Shown: positions 1 to 8,644 of the stretch, one piece after another | How the letters are laid out: the number at the start of each line of letters is the position of its first letter | How positions within the stretch are numbered: position 1 is the stretch's first letter | Assembly: GCF_031432425.1 (NCBI RefSeq) | Contig: NZ_JAVKPH010000058.1 | Span: 1-11,135, forward strand | Length of the DNA stretch: 11,135 bases | Origin: Ruixingdingia sedimenti | GTDB lineage: Bacteria; Pseudomonadota; Alphaproteobacteria; Rhodobacterales; Rhodobacteraceae | Reading direction: 5' to 3' | Position numbers and translations under genes: made by a program | The notes under the pieces: generated by a model | Told to the model about the DNA's origin: nothing | The model's database searches: none | The model's input: only the letters and a program-made list of their open reading frames with translations

Positions 1-56
1 CCGTGCTCAACGGCTTCACCGCGCTCGGCACGCCCATCACAGAGGTCGCAGGATAA
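1..56 (+). CDS. C-terminal end of an unidentified upstream gene
   Basis: An open frame enters from the left edge and ends at the TAA at 54-56. Its last 17 codons read VLNGFTALGTPITEVAG. This is too short to assign a family. The frame is the same as that of the next gene (96-386), so the only in-frame barrier between the two is this TAA. It could be the end of the first gene of the helicase operon, for example a nuclease partner, but that is inference. The call as coding rests on the open frame and its adjacency, so confidence is modest. Confidence 0.4.
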   Translation, partial: VLNGFTALGTPITEVAG

Positions 57-95
57 ATCTGTCCGGGGAAAGGGGAAGTCCGATCAGCAGCCGAT

Positions 96-386
96 TTGTG
101 CAACAGAGCCGGTAGGATTCCCGACGAAGCGGTCATGGAGGCTGCAGGGCGGGTACTGGATATGGCATTCAGGGCCTACCGCGCCGGATTGACGATCAAC
201 CCTAACCACGACTCGGAGCTGGGACGCAAAGCCTTATTCAAAGGATATGAGGGGCTTGAAAAGATCACCGGGGCGCAGCGAATCGGGGCGACATTCCTGC
301 CGCCTTCGGAACTGCGCACCTGGTTTGACGAAATTGCCGGTCGGGCAATCGCCTTCATTGACGAGCTCGGGGAGGATGATCACTAA
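96..386 (+). CDS. Small protein of unknown function, upstream partner of the helicase
   Basis: A protein of up to 96 residues whose family I do not recognise. It looks mostly helical: an N-terminal helix (VMEAAGRVLDMAFRAYRAG), a polar middle with NPNHDSELGRK, and an acidic C-terminal helix (ELRTWFDEIAGRAIAFIDEL). It has no signal peptide, membrane segment or cysteine motif. The start is uncertain. The longest form uses TTG at 96 with no well-spaced ribosome binding site (a purine run at 69-78 is about 17 bases away). An ATG at 135 gives an 83-residue form and begins the helical part. The TAA stop at 384-386 shares its last base with the helicase ATG at 386, and a GGGGAGG at 369-375 inside this gene serves the helicase. 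The two are therefore almost surely co-translated and probably work together. It may be a small regulatory or adaptor subunit. Confidence 0.65.
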   Translation: MCNRAGRIPDEAVMEAAGRVLDMAFRAYRAGLTINPNHDSELGRKALFKGYEGLEKITGAQRIGATFLPPSELRTWFDEIAGRAIAFIDELGEDDH

Positions 387-3300
387 TGTTCGATCCGGTG
401 ACAGCGGAAATCATGCGTACTGCGCCAGCCTTGCCAGGCCTGAATCCTGCCGAGCTGCCGCAATTGCTTACAGCGCAGTATGCAGAACTGGCTGCCCGCA
501 GAATGAGACGCGTCGAAGGCGCTGAAGATGCGGCGGGTGACGGCGCTGCTGACGGCGAATGGCCTCTCGCCCGTATTGCCGACGCCTATGAGATCGTTGT
601 GTCCGTCCGGCGCGATGCCGACTACCGCAGGGCGGCGGCATTCGTTGCCGGCACGGCGCATCAAATTCTGGCGCAGGACCTCGCGCAGACCGACGCTGCC
701 GGGTCTGTTGCCATCATGGATCGGGATCGCATCCATCCGGCGATCGCGGCCGCGGTGCTTTTTCTGGTGGCCGAGCAGTATGCGGACGCCCACGAAGCCG
801 CGCGCTTTATCAGGCCGGAAGATGGAGAGCAGGACTATGTCTGCACGATTCTGGCAGAAGATATCCGTGACCTAGCGCGCGGCAATTTCCGGAGCATTCT
901 TGACCGCGCGCAGCGCCGTCCGGAGGGGTTCTTCTCCGGCGGACTGCTTGAACAGCGGGGGACAACGGCGCTCTTCGAGAGCCTCGTCGTCGGTGTCGAG
1001 TTGTTTGCTGCGGAAGTTCTGGCAGAGGATGTGCCAGAGAAGGCGGCAAGGCGGTTCGACGGCGCAAGAGCGGCGTTCGCCCGCGTGTTGGCCCTCTCTT
1101 CGCTGGAGCACGGGCGCCTCGGCGATTTGTCCCAGAATTTTCAGACCACCTATCCGGGACCGCGTCACCTCGCATCACTGCTGGTGGCAGCCTATGACTC
1201 CATTGCGGGCGCGGCGGTTACACGCCTGCAGCCACCCGATGGTTCAGATCGGGATTACTGGCGAAGCTGGCTGAGGTATCGTGCGAATGCCGCACCTTTC
1301 GTCTGGCCCAATCATAGGGAGGCCATAGCGAAAGGATTCCACGAGAGCGGCAAGTCCGCCGTGCTCGTTCTGCCGACCGGCGCGGGAAAAACGACGGTCT
1401 CTTGCCTGAAGATTGCTGCTGTACTCGCAAGCGGCAAGTCGGTTGTGTTCTTGGCTCCAACTCACGCGCTTGTGGATCAGCTCTCCGACGATCTGCAGAA
1501 GGTCTTCCCGGAATCGCTGGAAGGTTCGGTTGTTTCGAGCGATTTCGACCGCTTGTTCGCTTCCGGCACCAACTTCGAAAGCATCGAGGTCATGACGCCG
1601 GAGCGCTGTCTTGCGCTTCTGTCATATTCGCCCGAGGCTTTTGAAAACGTAGGGCTGCTGGTCTTTGACGAATGTCATCTCCTCAGCCCCGTATCGAATC
1701 TCCGCCGGGCGCTGGACGGAATGTTCTGCGTCCTTGCCTTCAACAGCATCGCACCGGAAGCCGACTTCCTGTTCCTTTCCGCGATGCTCGACAATGGCGC
1801 TGCATTCGCAGAGTGGATTGAAGAGCTCACCGGTCGCACCTGTGTTTTTGCCGATCCGCTCTGGAAGCCGAGCCGACAGGCGCGCGGCGTCCTGCTGTAT
1901 GAGAGTGCCGCCATCGTGCAGATGACACGCAACGCGATCGCCGTTCAGCGCGCGGAGGATGCCCGGAAGAAAAAGCGCGCAAAGAACCTGCGCAAACCGG
2001 CTGCCGAAGCTCTGCAGTGCCCGCCGCATGCTCTCTTCGGGCTTCGACACAACTGGCTGGCCGGTGCAGCGCCAAGCTGCACCCTGACGGCCATATCCGA
2101 TGCGCCGGTCACGTTAACCGGTAAGCTCAACCGGGATGGTTCGATCTATCTGACGCCGAATGTAAACAAGGTCGCCGCGCAAGTTGCGGCTGCTGCGGCG
2201 CGCAACGGCCTGAAAGGCATCGTCTTCGTCAACCGCAAGGATACTGCCGCGTCCACTGCGCGTGAAATCTCGGCGCTGTTGGGTGACCCGCCAGAGCAAA
2301 CGCAAGATGAGGAAGAGAGATGGAAGGCGCTGGAGATCGAGCTTGGCGGGCTGGAACACGCGATCTTGCCCGGGCCCGCCGCCGCCGTGCCCCACAATGC
2401 GCTGATGCTCAGGCTGGAGCGCGATCTGGCAGAACGCTTGTTCCGCCGTGCAGACGGGGCAAAAGTCATCGTCGCTACACCGACGCTGGCACAGGGTCTC
2501 AACCTTCCGGCTCATATTGCCATTCTTGCCGGGGACAAGCGCAGCGACCCAGACGAAGGAGGGCGTGAAGACCTGGAGGCGCACGAGATACTGAATGCTG
2601 CGGCCCGTGCAGGGCGCGCCGGTCACCTCGCGAACGGCATCGTGCTCCTGATCCCTGAAGGCGTGCTTCAATTCAGGCAAGGTAGGCCCTTCACGAAAGA
2701 GGTGCTCAACAAGCTGAAGTCGGTACTGCCGGAGGACGACCGCTGCCTTTCCCTGAGCGATCCCCTGCAGACAATTCTTGATCGCATTAATGTGGCGGCT
2801 GCTGCCGATCCCGATGTCGAGTATGCCCTGAACCGCCTGGCCACTGCGGTCGCGCCTGAAGGAGCAGAAACCGAGGCAACGACGCGCTTTTCGATAGGGC
2901 GGTCACTGGCTGCATTCAATGCCATAAGGATCAATCAGAAGGCGGAGTTCGATGCGAAAGTCGCGCGACTGAACGAGCTTATCGGCGAGAGAGCGAAGGA
3001 GGCTGATGATCAGGTCCTGGCGGAGCTTGCCACCCAGAGCGGCGCGCCGCTCGGCATCCTCAAATCGCTGCGGCAAAGGATCGAGGATCAGATTGAACGG
3101 CTACCCCAGACAATACCGGACTGGACGTCATGGATCATCAACTGGCTCGCAGAGGATCAGGATGCGCGCGATGCCATTCTGATCCGTGATGGTAGAACAA
3201 TTCTCGGCGCTACCGGAAACAAGAAGGACGGACCGCTGACGGCCGACGCCGTAAGAAACCTCGAACCCGGCATTCTGGCCTGGCTACGCGGCGAACCCTT

Positions 3301-3688
3301 GCACGAAATCGAAAGACAACTCGGCGGTGACCCCGCTGAAAAAGCGAATTGCCCGCGTGCCCGTGAGCTAGTCTCTCAGCTAGTGCCGCTCAGCCTTTCC
3401 TTCGCTGCCGGTCTAGCCGCGCGCACGGCAAGCGAGATACCTACCGTCGCCGACGGAACGGCTACGCCGGTCTCTGTCATTGGCTGCCTTGCAGCCGGGG
3501 TCAGACGCGGCTTCGACACCCCGAGCAAGCTCGCCTTTAGCGATATCAAGCGTGGCTTCCTGAGCCGCGTTCAGACGCATCAGGCCTATTCCGCCACTAT
3601 CGAGCGTGAGCCAGAGATCTCAAACATGGAAGAGTATCCTGCGGTGGTGGATCGCATGCGGATGTATCTGCTGCTGGTCGACGACTGA
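386..3688 (+). CDS. Large Ski2-like superfamily 2 DExH helicase, probable defence effector
   Basis: An ATP-dependent DNA or RNA helicase/translocase of 1100 residues. The start at 386 has a good ribosome site (GGGGAGG at 369-375). Motifs seen: Walker A LPTGAGKTT at 329-337 (Lys335), motif Ia FLAPTH at 355-360, motif II DECH at 428-431, motif III SAM at 465-467, motif V VATPTLAQGLNLP at 696-708, and motif VI ARAGRAG at 740-746. The GLNLP and RAGRAG forms are typical of Ski2-like/Hel308-type helicases. Residues 1 to about 320 are a helical region I cannot assign. Between motif III and lobe 2 there is a long insert with a lysine/arginine-rich stretch near 522-540. About 340 residues follow motif VI, also unassigned. 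HamB of the Hachiman antiphage system is a comparable large helicase encoded after a DUF1837 nuclease, but no such nuclease is visible here. The catalytic motifs are intact, so the protein should be active. Confidence 0.85.
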   Translation: MFDPVTAEIMRTAPALPGLNPAELPQLLTAQYAELAARRMRRVEGAEDAAGDGAADGEWPLARIADAYEIVVSVRRDADYRRAAAFVAGTAHQILAQDLAQTDAAGSVAIMDRDRIHPAIAAAVLFLVAEQYADAHEAARFIRPEDGEQDYVCTILAEDIRDLARGNFRSILDRAQRRPEGFFSGGLLEQRGTTALFESLVVGVELFAAEVLAEDVPEKAARRFDGARAAFARVLALSSLEHGRLGDLSQNFQTTYPGPRHLASLLVAAYDSIAGAAVTRLQPPDGSDRDYWRSWLRYRANAAPFVWPNHREAIAKGFHESGKSAVLVLPTGAGKTTVSCLKIAAVLASGKSVVFLAPTHALVDQLSDDLQKVFPESLEGSVVSSDFDRLFASGTNFESIEVMTPERCLALLSYSPEAFENVGLLVFDECHLLSPVSNLRRALDGMFCVLAFNSIAPEADFLFLSAMLDNGAAFAEWIEELTGRTCVFADPLWKPSRQARGVLLYESAAIVQMTRNAIAVQRAEDARKKKRAKNLRKPAAEALQCPPHALFGLRHNWLAGAAPSCTLTAISDAPVTLTGKLNRDGSIYLTPNVNKVAAQVAAAAARNGLKGIVFVNRKDTAASTAREISALLGDPPEQTQDEEERWKALEIELGGLEHAILPGPAAAVPHNALMLRLERDLAERLFRRADGAKVIVATPTLAQGLNLPAHIAILAGDKRSDPDEGGREDLEAHEILNAAARAGRAGHLANGIVLLIPEGVLQFRQGRPFTKEVLNKLKSVLPEDDRCLSLSDPLQTILDRINVAAAADPDVEYALNRLATAVAPEGAETEATTRFSIGRSLAAFNAIRINQKAEFDAKVARLNELIGERAKEADDQVLAELATQSGAPLGILKSLRQRIEDQIERLPQTIPDWTSWIINWLAEDQDARDAILIRDGRTILGATGNKKDGPLTADAVRNLEPGILAWLRGEPLHEIERQLGGDPAEKANCPRARELVSQLVPLSLSFAAGLAARTASEIPTVADGTATPVSVIGCLAAGVRRGFDTPSKLAFSDIKRGFLSRVQTHQAYSATIEREPEISNMEEYPAVVDRMRMYLLLVDD

Positions 3689-3851
3689 GTGTAGCAGGCA
3701 AGTTTTCAAGCATCCCTGTTGCCGTACGATCAATCTGGCTAAGGAAAGCAGAAGTTAGCCTCTGTGCGGTCGTGCGGCCGCAAAGAGCCGATTTCGTTTT
3801 CTGCAACTGCGGTCAATGCGAGGTTGCTGGGTGTCGTAAAGGTTCCGACCA
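3689..3851. other. Convergent intergenic gap
   Basis: This gap lies between the 3' ends of the helicase gene (+) and dnaE2 (-). I looked for a bidirectional terminator. The best inverted repeats are GGCTAA at 3737-3742 with TTAGCC at 3755-3760 (6-bp stem, 12-base loop) and the short palindrome TGCGGCCGCA around 3773-3782. Neither is followed by a clear T-run. No ORF or RNA gene is recognisable. The gap is the likely left boundary between the helicase module and the mutasome cassette. Confidence 0.5.
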
Positions 3852-6800
3852 TTACCGAAAATCCCGCGTCTTTACCCTGATCGCGTCGACGTGCGGGTCG
3901 GGCACAGCCATACTGCACGCCCGCAGCCCCTTCGGTGGCTGACCGCGCAGATCAGGCGTCGGAGATTCTTGGTGGAGTTCGCTTCCTCTGCCATCCGGCA
4001 GGAGGGCCGCCACGTCGCGTTGCCCAACGCTGGCCAAATCCCGCGACAGATCGACGATCCGATGGACAACGAGATGCACGACCTCGCCCTCGCGCTGAAC
4101 GCGCCCCCTGACGGCAATCATGCTCGATGAGAGAATGGCCCGCCGATAGCACTCGAACACTTTCTGCCAGACCACGAGATTGGTGATGCCGGTCTCGTCC
4201 TCGATCGTGATGAACATGACGCCCTTGGCCGAACCAGGCCGCTGGCGGACGAGGACGATCCCCGCCGTCTCCAGCCAGCGGCAGTCGCGCGCGCACATCG
4301 CCTCGGCGCAGGAGACGATGCGGCGCTTGCGCAGAGCCTCGCGCAGGAAGGCAACCGGATGGCGGCGCAGCGACAGGCCGGTATGGCTGTAATCCGCGAC
4401 CACCTCGCCGCCAGCCGCCATCGGCCGCAGGGCGATGGACGGCTCCGATATCTCTGAAACCGTCAGGCCCTCGCGTGCCGAGGCTGCCGCAAACAGCGGC
4501 AGTTCCTCGTCGCGCAACCCCTTGATCGCCCAAAGCGCTTCGCAGCGCGCGAGGCCGAAGGGCGGGCGGAAACCGTCGGCCTCGGCAATGTGGACCAATG
4601 CGGCGACCGGAACCCCGGCCCGCCGCCAGAGATCCTCGACCGAGGCAAATGGCTGATCGGCACGGGCGGCGACAATCGCCGCCGCATGGGCATTGGCAAG
4701 CCCCTTGACCATGCGCAGGCCAAGCCGAACCGCAAAGCGCGCCTCGTTGCCGGTCGGCTCCAGCGTGCAATCCCAGCGGGAGGCATTGGCGCAGATCGGG
4801 CGCAACTCGACGCCATGGTCGCGCGCATCGCGCACGATCTGGGCCGGGGCATAGAATCCCATCGGCTGGCTGTTCAGTAGCGCGGCGCAGAAGGCATCGG
4901 GATGCCAGCATTTCAGCCAGGCCGAGGCATAGGCGATCAGCGCGAAACTTGCCGCATGGCTTTCGGGAAAGCCGTAGGAGCCGAAGCCCTCCAACTGCCG
5001 GAAGGTGCGTTCGGCAAAGTCCTGTTCATAGCCCTTGGCAACCATGCCCGAGATCAGCTTGGCGCGGAATTTCGAGACGCCGCCGGTGTGCTTGAATGTG
5101 GCCATGCTCTTCCTTAGCATATCGGCCTCACCGGGGGTGAAGCCCGCGCATTCAATGGCGACGCGCATCGCCTGTTCCTGAAACAGCGGCACGCCGAGGG
5201 TCTTGCCCAGCACCTTCTCCAGTTCGGGTGTCGGATAATCGACCTCTTCCAACCCCTCGCGGCGGCGCAGATAGGGATGGACCATATCGCCCTGGATCGG
5301 GCCAGGCCGGACGATGGCGACCTGCACCACCAGATCGTAATAGGTGCGCGGCTTCAGGCGCGGCAGCATGGACATCTGCGCCCGGCTTTCGATCTGGAAG
5401 GTTCCCAGCGTGTCCGCCTTGCGGATCATCGCATAGGTGCGCGGATCTTCGGCCGGGATCGTCGCCAGATCAAGGGCGATGCCCTTGTGTTCCACGATCA
5501 GATCCAGCCCCTTGCGCATGCAGGTCAGCATCCCCAGCGCCAGCACATCCACCTTCATGAAGCGCAAGGCGTCGATGTCGTCCTTGTCCCATTCGATGAT
5601 CTGGCGATCCGCCATGGCGGCGGGTTCGATCGGCACCAACTCGTCCAGCCGGTCATGGGTCAGGACAAAGCCGCCGGGATGTTGCGACAAATGCCGCGGC
5701 GCCCCGCGAAGCTGGGCGGCCAGATCAAGGGTCAGGCGCAAACGCCGATCCTCCGGGTTGAGGTTCAACTCACGAAGCTGCTGATCGTTGACACCGGTCT
5801 CGGACCAGCCCCAGAGCTGGCCGGAGAGTGTCTGGATCAGATCCTCGGGCAGCCCCATGGCCTTGCCGACATCGCGCAGCGCGCCCTTGGAGCGATAGCG
5901 GGTCACGGTGGCGGTCAGCGCGGCCCGGTCACGGCCATAGTTCTCATAGACCCATTGGATGACTTCCTCACGGCGTTCGTGCTCGAAATCGACGTCGATA
6001 TCCGGCGGTTCGCGGCGTTCCTCGGAGACGAAGCGCTCGAACAGCAGATCGTTGCGGCCGGGGTCGATGGCGGTGATGCCGAGAACATAGCAGACGGCGC
6101 TGTTCGCCGCCGATCCCCGCCCCTGACAGAGAATGCCGCGCGACCGGGCAAAGCGGACGATACTGTTCACGGTCAGGAAATAGGGCGCGTAATCGAGCTT
6201 GCCGATCAGGGTCAGCTCATGGCGCAACGCCGCCGTCACCTCATCCGGCACGCCCTCGGGGTAGCGGTTGGCCGCGCCCTGCCAGGTCATCCGCACCAGT
6301 GTTTCCTGCGGGGTCAGTGCGGGATCGTCGCGTTCCTCCGGATATTGATAACGCAGCTCATCCAGGCTGAAGCGGCAACGGTCGGCGATCTCGATGGTGC
6401 GGGCCAGCGCCTCGGGCCAGCGGGCGAAGAGCCGGCGCATCTCGGCGGGCGGCTTGAGATAGCGGTCGGCATGACGCTCACGGCGAAAGCCCAGCTGGTC
6501 GATGGTGGTGTTGTGGCGGATCGCAGTGACCACATCCTGCAGCATCCTCCGGCCAGGCTCGTGGAACAGCACGTCATTGGTCACGACGGTCGGCACGCCG
6601 ATCCGCTGCGCCAGTTGCGAAAGCTCCCAGAGCCGCATCTGGTCGTTGGGCCTGCGGCGCAGGGTCAGCGCCAGATAGGCCCGGTCGCCGAAGGCATCGC
6701 GCAAACGGCGCAATCGGAACCCGCAGTATTCATCGGCATCATCCGGCACCAGCACCGCGATCAGCCCTTCGCCATAGGCGGTGAGATCGGCCCATTCCAG

Positions 6801-7124
6801 GTGGCACTTGCCCTTGCCGGCCCGGCCCTTGCCAAGCGTCAGCAGCCGGCAGAGCCGGGCATAGGCCGCTCGGTCGGTCGGATAGACCAGCACCGACATG
6901 CCGCAGGCGAGATCGAGGCGGCAGCCAACGATCAGCCGGATGCCGGTTGCCTTCGCCGCCTCATGGGCGCGAACGATGCCCGCCAGCGAATTGCGATCCA
7001 CCACCGCCAGCGCCTCGATCCCCATCGCCGCCGCCGTCGCGAACAATTCCTCGGCCGAAGAGGCCCCGCGCAGAAAGGAAAACTGCGTGGTGACCTGCAA
7101 TTCGGCATAGCGGGGCGCATTCAT
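3852..7124 (-). CDS. dnaE2: DnaE2 (ImuC) error-prone DNA polymerase III alpha subunit
   Basis: A C-family DNA polymerase, the catalytic member of the ImuA-ImuB-DnaE2 mutasome that copies damaged DNA during the SOS response. At 1090 residues it is full length for DnaE2. An N-terminal PHP domain starts YAELQVTTQFSFLRGAS; the HxH-type metal ligands of proofreading PHP domains are replaced here (Q, T). The polymerase core holds the catalytic aspartates PDIDVD (Asp375 and Asp377, equivalent to E. coli DnaE Asp401/403) and KVD (Asp526). An OB-fold lies near residues 955-1030 (MFITIEDETGITNLVVW). The C-terminus ends RVKTRDFR, similar to other DnaE2 proteins. The ATG overlaps the imuB stop by four bases (ATGA at 7124-7121), implying coupled translation. 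It is the last gene of an operon that probably starts at the SOS-controlled imuA promoter. No frameshift is seen. Confidence 0.97.
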   Translation of the reverse strand: MNAPRYAELQVTTQFSFLRGASSAEELFATAAAMGIEALAVVDRNSLAGIVRAHEAAKATGIRLIVGCRLDLACGMSVLVYPTDRAAYARLCRLLTLGKGRAGKGKCHLEWADLTAYGEGLIAVLVPDDADEYCGFRLRRLRDAFGDRAYLALTLRRRPNDQMRLWELSQLAQRIGVPTVVTNDVLFHEPGRRMLQDVVTAIRHNTTIDQLGFRRERHADRYLKPPAEMRRLFARWPEALARTIEIADRCRFSLDELRYQYPEERDDPALTPQETLVRMTWQGAANRYPEGVPDEVTAALRHELTLIGKLDYAPYFLTVNSIVRFARSRGILCQGRGSAANSAVCYVLGITAIDPGRNDLLFERFVSEERREPPDIDVDFEHERREEVIQWVYENYGRDRAALTATVTRYRSKGALRDVGKAMGLPEDLIQTLSGQLWGWSETGVNDQQLRELNLNPEDRRLRLTLDLAAQLRGAPRHLSQHPGGFVLTHDRLDELVPIEPAAMADRQIIEWDKDDIDALRFMKVDVLALGMLTCMRKGLDLIVEHKGIALDLATIPAEDPRTYAMIRKADTLGTFQIESRAQMSMLPRLKPRTYYDLVVQVAIVRPGPIQGDMVHPYLRRREGLEEVDYPTPELEKVLGKTLGVPLFQEQAMRVAIECAGFTPGEADMLRKSMATFKHTGGVSKFRAKLISGMVAKGYEQDFAERTFRQLEGFGSYGFPESHAASFALIAYASAWLKCWHPDAFCAALLNSQPMGFYAPAQIVRDARDHGVELRPICANASRWDCTLEPTGNEARFAVRLGLRMVKGLANAHAAAIVAARADQPFASVEDLWRRAGVPVAALVHIAEADGFRPPFGLARCEALWAIKGLRDEELPLFAAASAREGLTVSEISEPSIALRPMAAGGEVVADYSHTGLSLRRHPVAFLREALRKRRIVSCAEAMCARDCRWLETAGIVLVRQRPGSAKGVMFITIEDETGITNLVVWQKVFECYRRAILSSSMIAVRGRVQREGEVVHLVVHRIVDLSRDLASVGQRDVAALLPDGRGSELHQESPTPDLRGQPPKGLRACSMAVPDPHVDAIRVKTRDFR

Positions 7125-8644
7125 CCGAAAACCCCGTGCAGGAACCAGCGATGCGATCCGGTGGCGACATCCTCGCCGTCACCGGCGCGGAAGATCCAGA
7201 AGCGTTCGCCAGCGTCATCCTCGATGCGGAAATAATCCCGCACCGCGACCAGCTCGGCATCGCGCTTCCACCATTCCCCGAAGACCCGCTCGGGGCCATC
7301 GGCCCGGCGCACCCGCCGCCGCACGCCGCGCCACGAGATCCAGTTCGGCGGATGGTCGGGCAGCAGCGCCATGGTCTCGATCGGCTCGGGACGGGGCAAC
7401 AGCCGCGAGGGGCGCGGCCAGTGATCGGGCCAGCCCGCGCCGGTCTCTTCCGCCAGGGCCGGAATGCGGCAGACGGATCGCTCGGGCACATCGCTGGCCA
7501 CCGGCGCGAAGCGATAAATCGCGCGGGCGCCGACCCGGTTGGCGAGCGTGTCGATCAGGCCTGACAGGTCAGGCTCGGGCGCCTCGATCAGGTGGCTCAC
7601 GGCCTGGCGCTCGGTCATGGGTTCCGCCAGCGTGGCCGTCAGCGTCATGATCTCGATGCCGAGGCCGGGGTCGATGGTCTCGATCTTGTCGCAGAGCAGC
7701 CGGGTCAGGCGCTGAGGGTCGCGCACCGGCCGCGCGAGGCCGATGCGGACGGTCTCGACACGGCTGTCTATCCGGTGGCAGAGCAGGTCGAGGCGGCGCA
7801 CGCCGAGGCCGCGGACCTCCAGCGCCTCGCAGAGCGTTGCGACCAGCTTTCCAATATAGCGGGCGATGGTCTCAGCGGCGGCGATGGGTTCGGCAAAGCT
7901 GCGCCGCGCCTCGATCATGTCCTCGGGGCGCAGCGGCTCGATGGGTTCGGCGCTGTTGCCCAGGGCCTGATCCAGCCGACGGGACAGTTCCGGCCCGAAG
8001 CGCAGCGTCAGGGGCGCGCGGGGCTGGCCGATCAGATCGCCGATCCGGGAAAACCCCAGATCGCGCAGGCCAGCCGGGATCGCGGGCGACAGCCGTAGAG
8101 CCTCCAGCGGCAGCGGCGCGAGCATGTCGATGCTGGCCCCCGGCATGGCGATCAGCACCGGATTGGACCCATAGCGCGCCAGCGCATGGGCCGCGCCCCA
8201 GGTGTCGGCAATGGCGGCCCGTGCAGACACACCCGACAAGGTGAGCCGCCCGATCAGCGCATCGAGCATCGCCGCATCGCCGCCATGCAGATGATCCGCG
8301 CCGGTAGAGTCGATCACGATCCCGTCCGGCGGATCGACCGCCACAATCGGCGCGATCCGTTGCAACACCCAGAGCGCGAGGCGCTCCAAGCTTTCGGCAT
8401 CGGCTTTTGGGTCGGCGGGTTCAATCACCAGTCCCGGCACCAGCGCCTGCGCCTTGGTGACGGGCATGCCGACCCGCAGGCCGAGCGCCTGCGCGGTCGC
8501 GTCGACCGCCGTCACGATACGGCGGTTACGATCACGTCCTGCAATGATGAGCGGCACCTCAACTGGCGGCGCTGTGTCGCCGGCCTTCCGCCGCAGCCGG
8601 TCTGTCGGCCATGTCGGCAGGAAGACCGAGATGACCCGAGCCAT
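7121..8644 (-). CDS. imuB: ImuB, inactive Y-family polymerase-like mutasome hub
   Basis: A 507-residue Y-family DNA polymerase homologue. In characterised mutasomes ImuB is catalytically dead and links DnaE2 and ImuA to the sliding clamp. The sequence agrees: the N-terminal strand reads VFLPTWPTDRLRR where active polymerases have a VDMDAFYASVE-type motif, so the first metal-binding aspartate is missing. The SIDE-type motif has become IVIDSTG (Asp112, with Ser113 where the glutamate should be). The C-terminal tail has the ImuB-type pattern GPERVFGEWW, DYFRIED and RFWIFR. I see no textbook QLxLF clamp-binding motif; the segment RPSRLLPRPEPIE at the usual place may serve. The start at 8644 lies inside imuA (86-base overlap) and the stop overlaps the dnaE2 start, so the three genes form one operon. 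Confidence 0.95.
   Translation of the reverse strand: MARVISVFLPTWPTDRLRRKAGDTAPPVEVPLIIAGRDRNRRIVTAVDATAQALGLRVGMPVTKAQALVPGLVIEPADPKADAESLERLALWVLQRIAPIVAVDPPDGIVIDSTGADHLHGGDAAMLDALIGRLTLSGVSARAAIADTWGAAHALARYGSNPVLIAMPGASIDMLAPLPLEALRLSPAIPAGLRDLGFSRIGDLIGQPRAPLTLRFGPELSRRLDQALGNSAEPIEPLRPEDMIEARRSFAEPIAAAETIARYIGKLVATLCEALEVRGLGVRRLDLLCHRIDSRVETVRIGLARPVRDPQRLTRLLCDKIETIDPGLGIEIMTLTATLAEPMTERQAVSHLIEAPEPDLSGLIDTLANRVGARAIYRFAPVASDVPERSVCRIPALAEETGAGWPDHWPRPSRLLPRPEPIETMALLPDHPPNWISWRGVRRRVRRADGPERVFGEWWKRDAELVAVRDYFRIEDDAGERFWIFRAGDGEDVATGSHRWFLHGVFG

Noticed and set aside
383..793. A 136-codon - strand frame at the start of the helicase gene
   Set aside because: No domain signal, and it lies fully opposite a well-supported coding region with intact helicase motifs downstream in the same frame.
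3737..3760. GGCTAA/TTAGCC inverted repeat as a terminator
   Set aside because: The stem is only 6 bp, the loop is 12 bases and no T-run follows on either strand.
3689..3851. A small gene or structured RNA in the convergent gap
   Set aside because: No ORF with a credible start, no tRNA-like or conserved RNA pattern that I can recognise.
5277..7235. A 652-codon open frame on the + strand opposite dnaE2 and the end of imuB
   Set aside because: Its translation is rich in His, Gln, Arg and Gly with no recognisable domain. It is exactly what a GC-rich third-position gene produces on the opposite strand. DnaE2 on the - strand has clear catalytic motifs.
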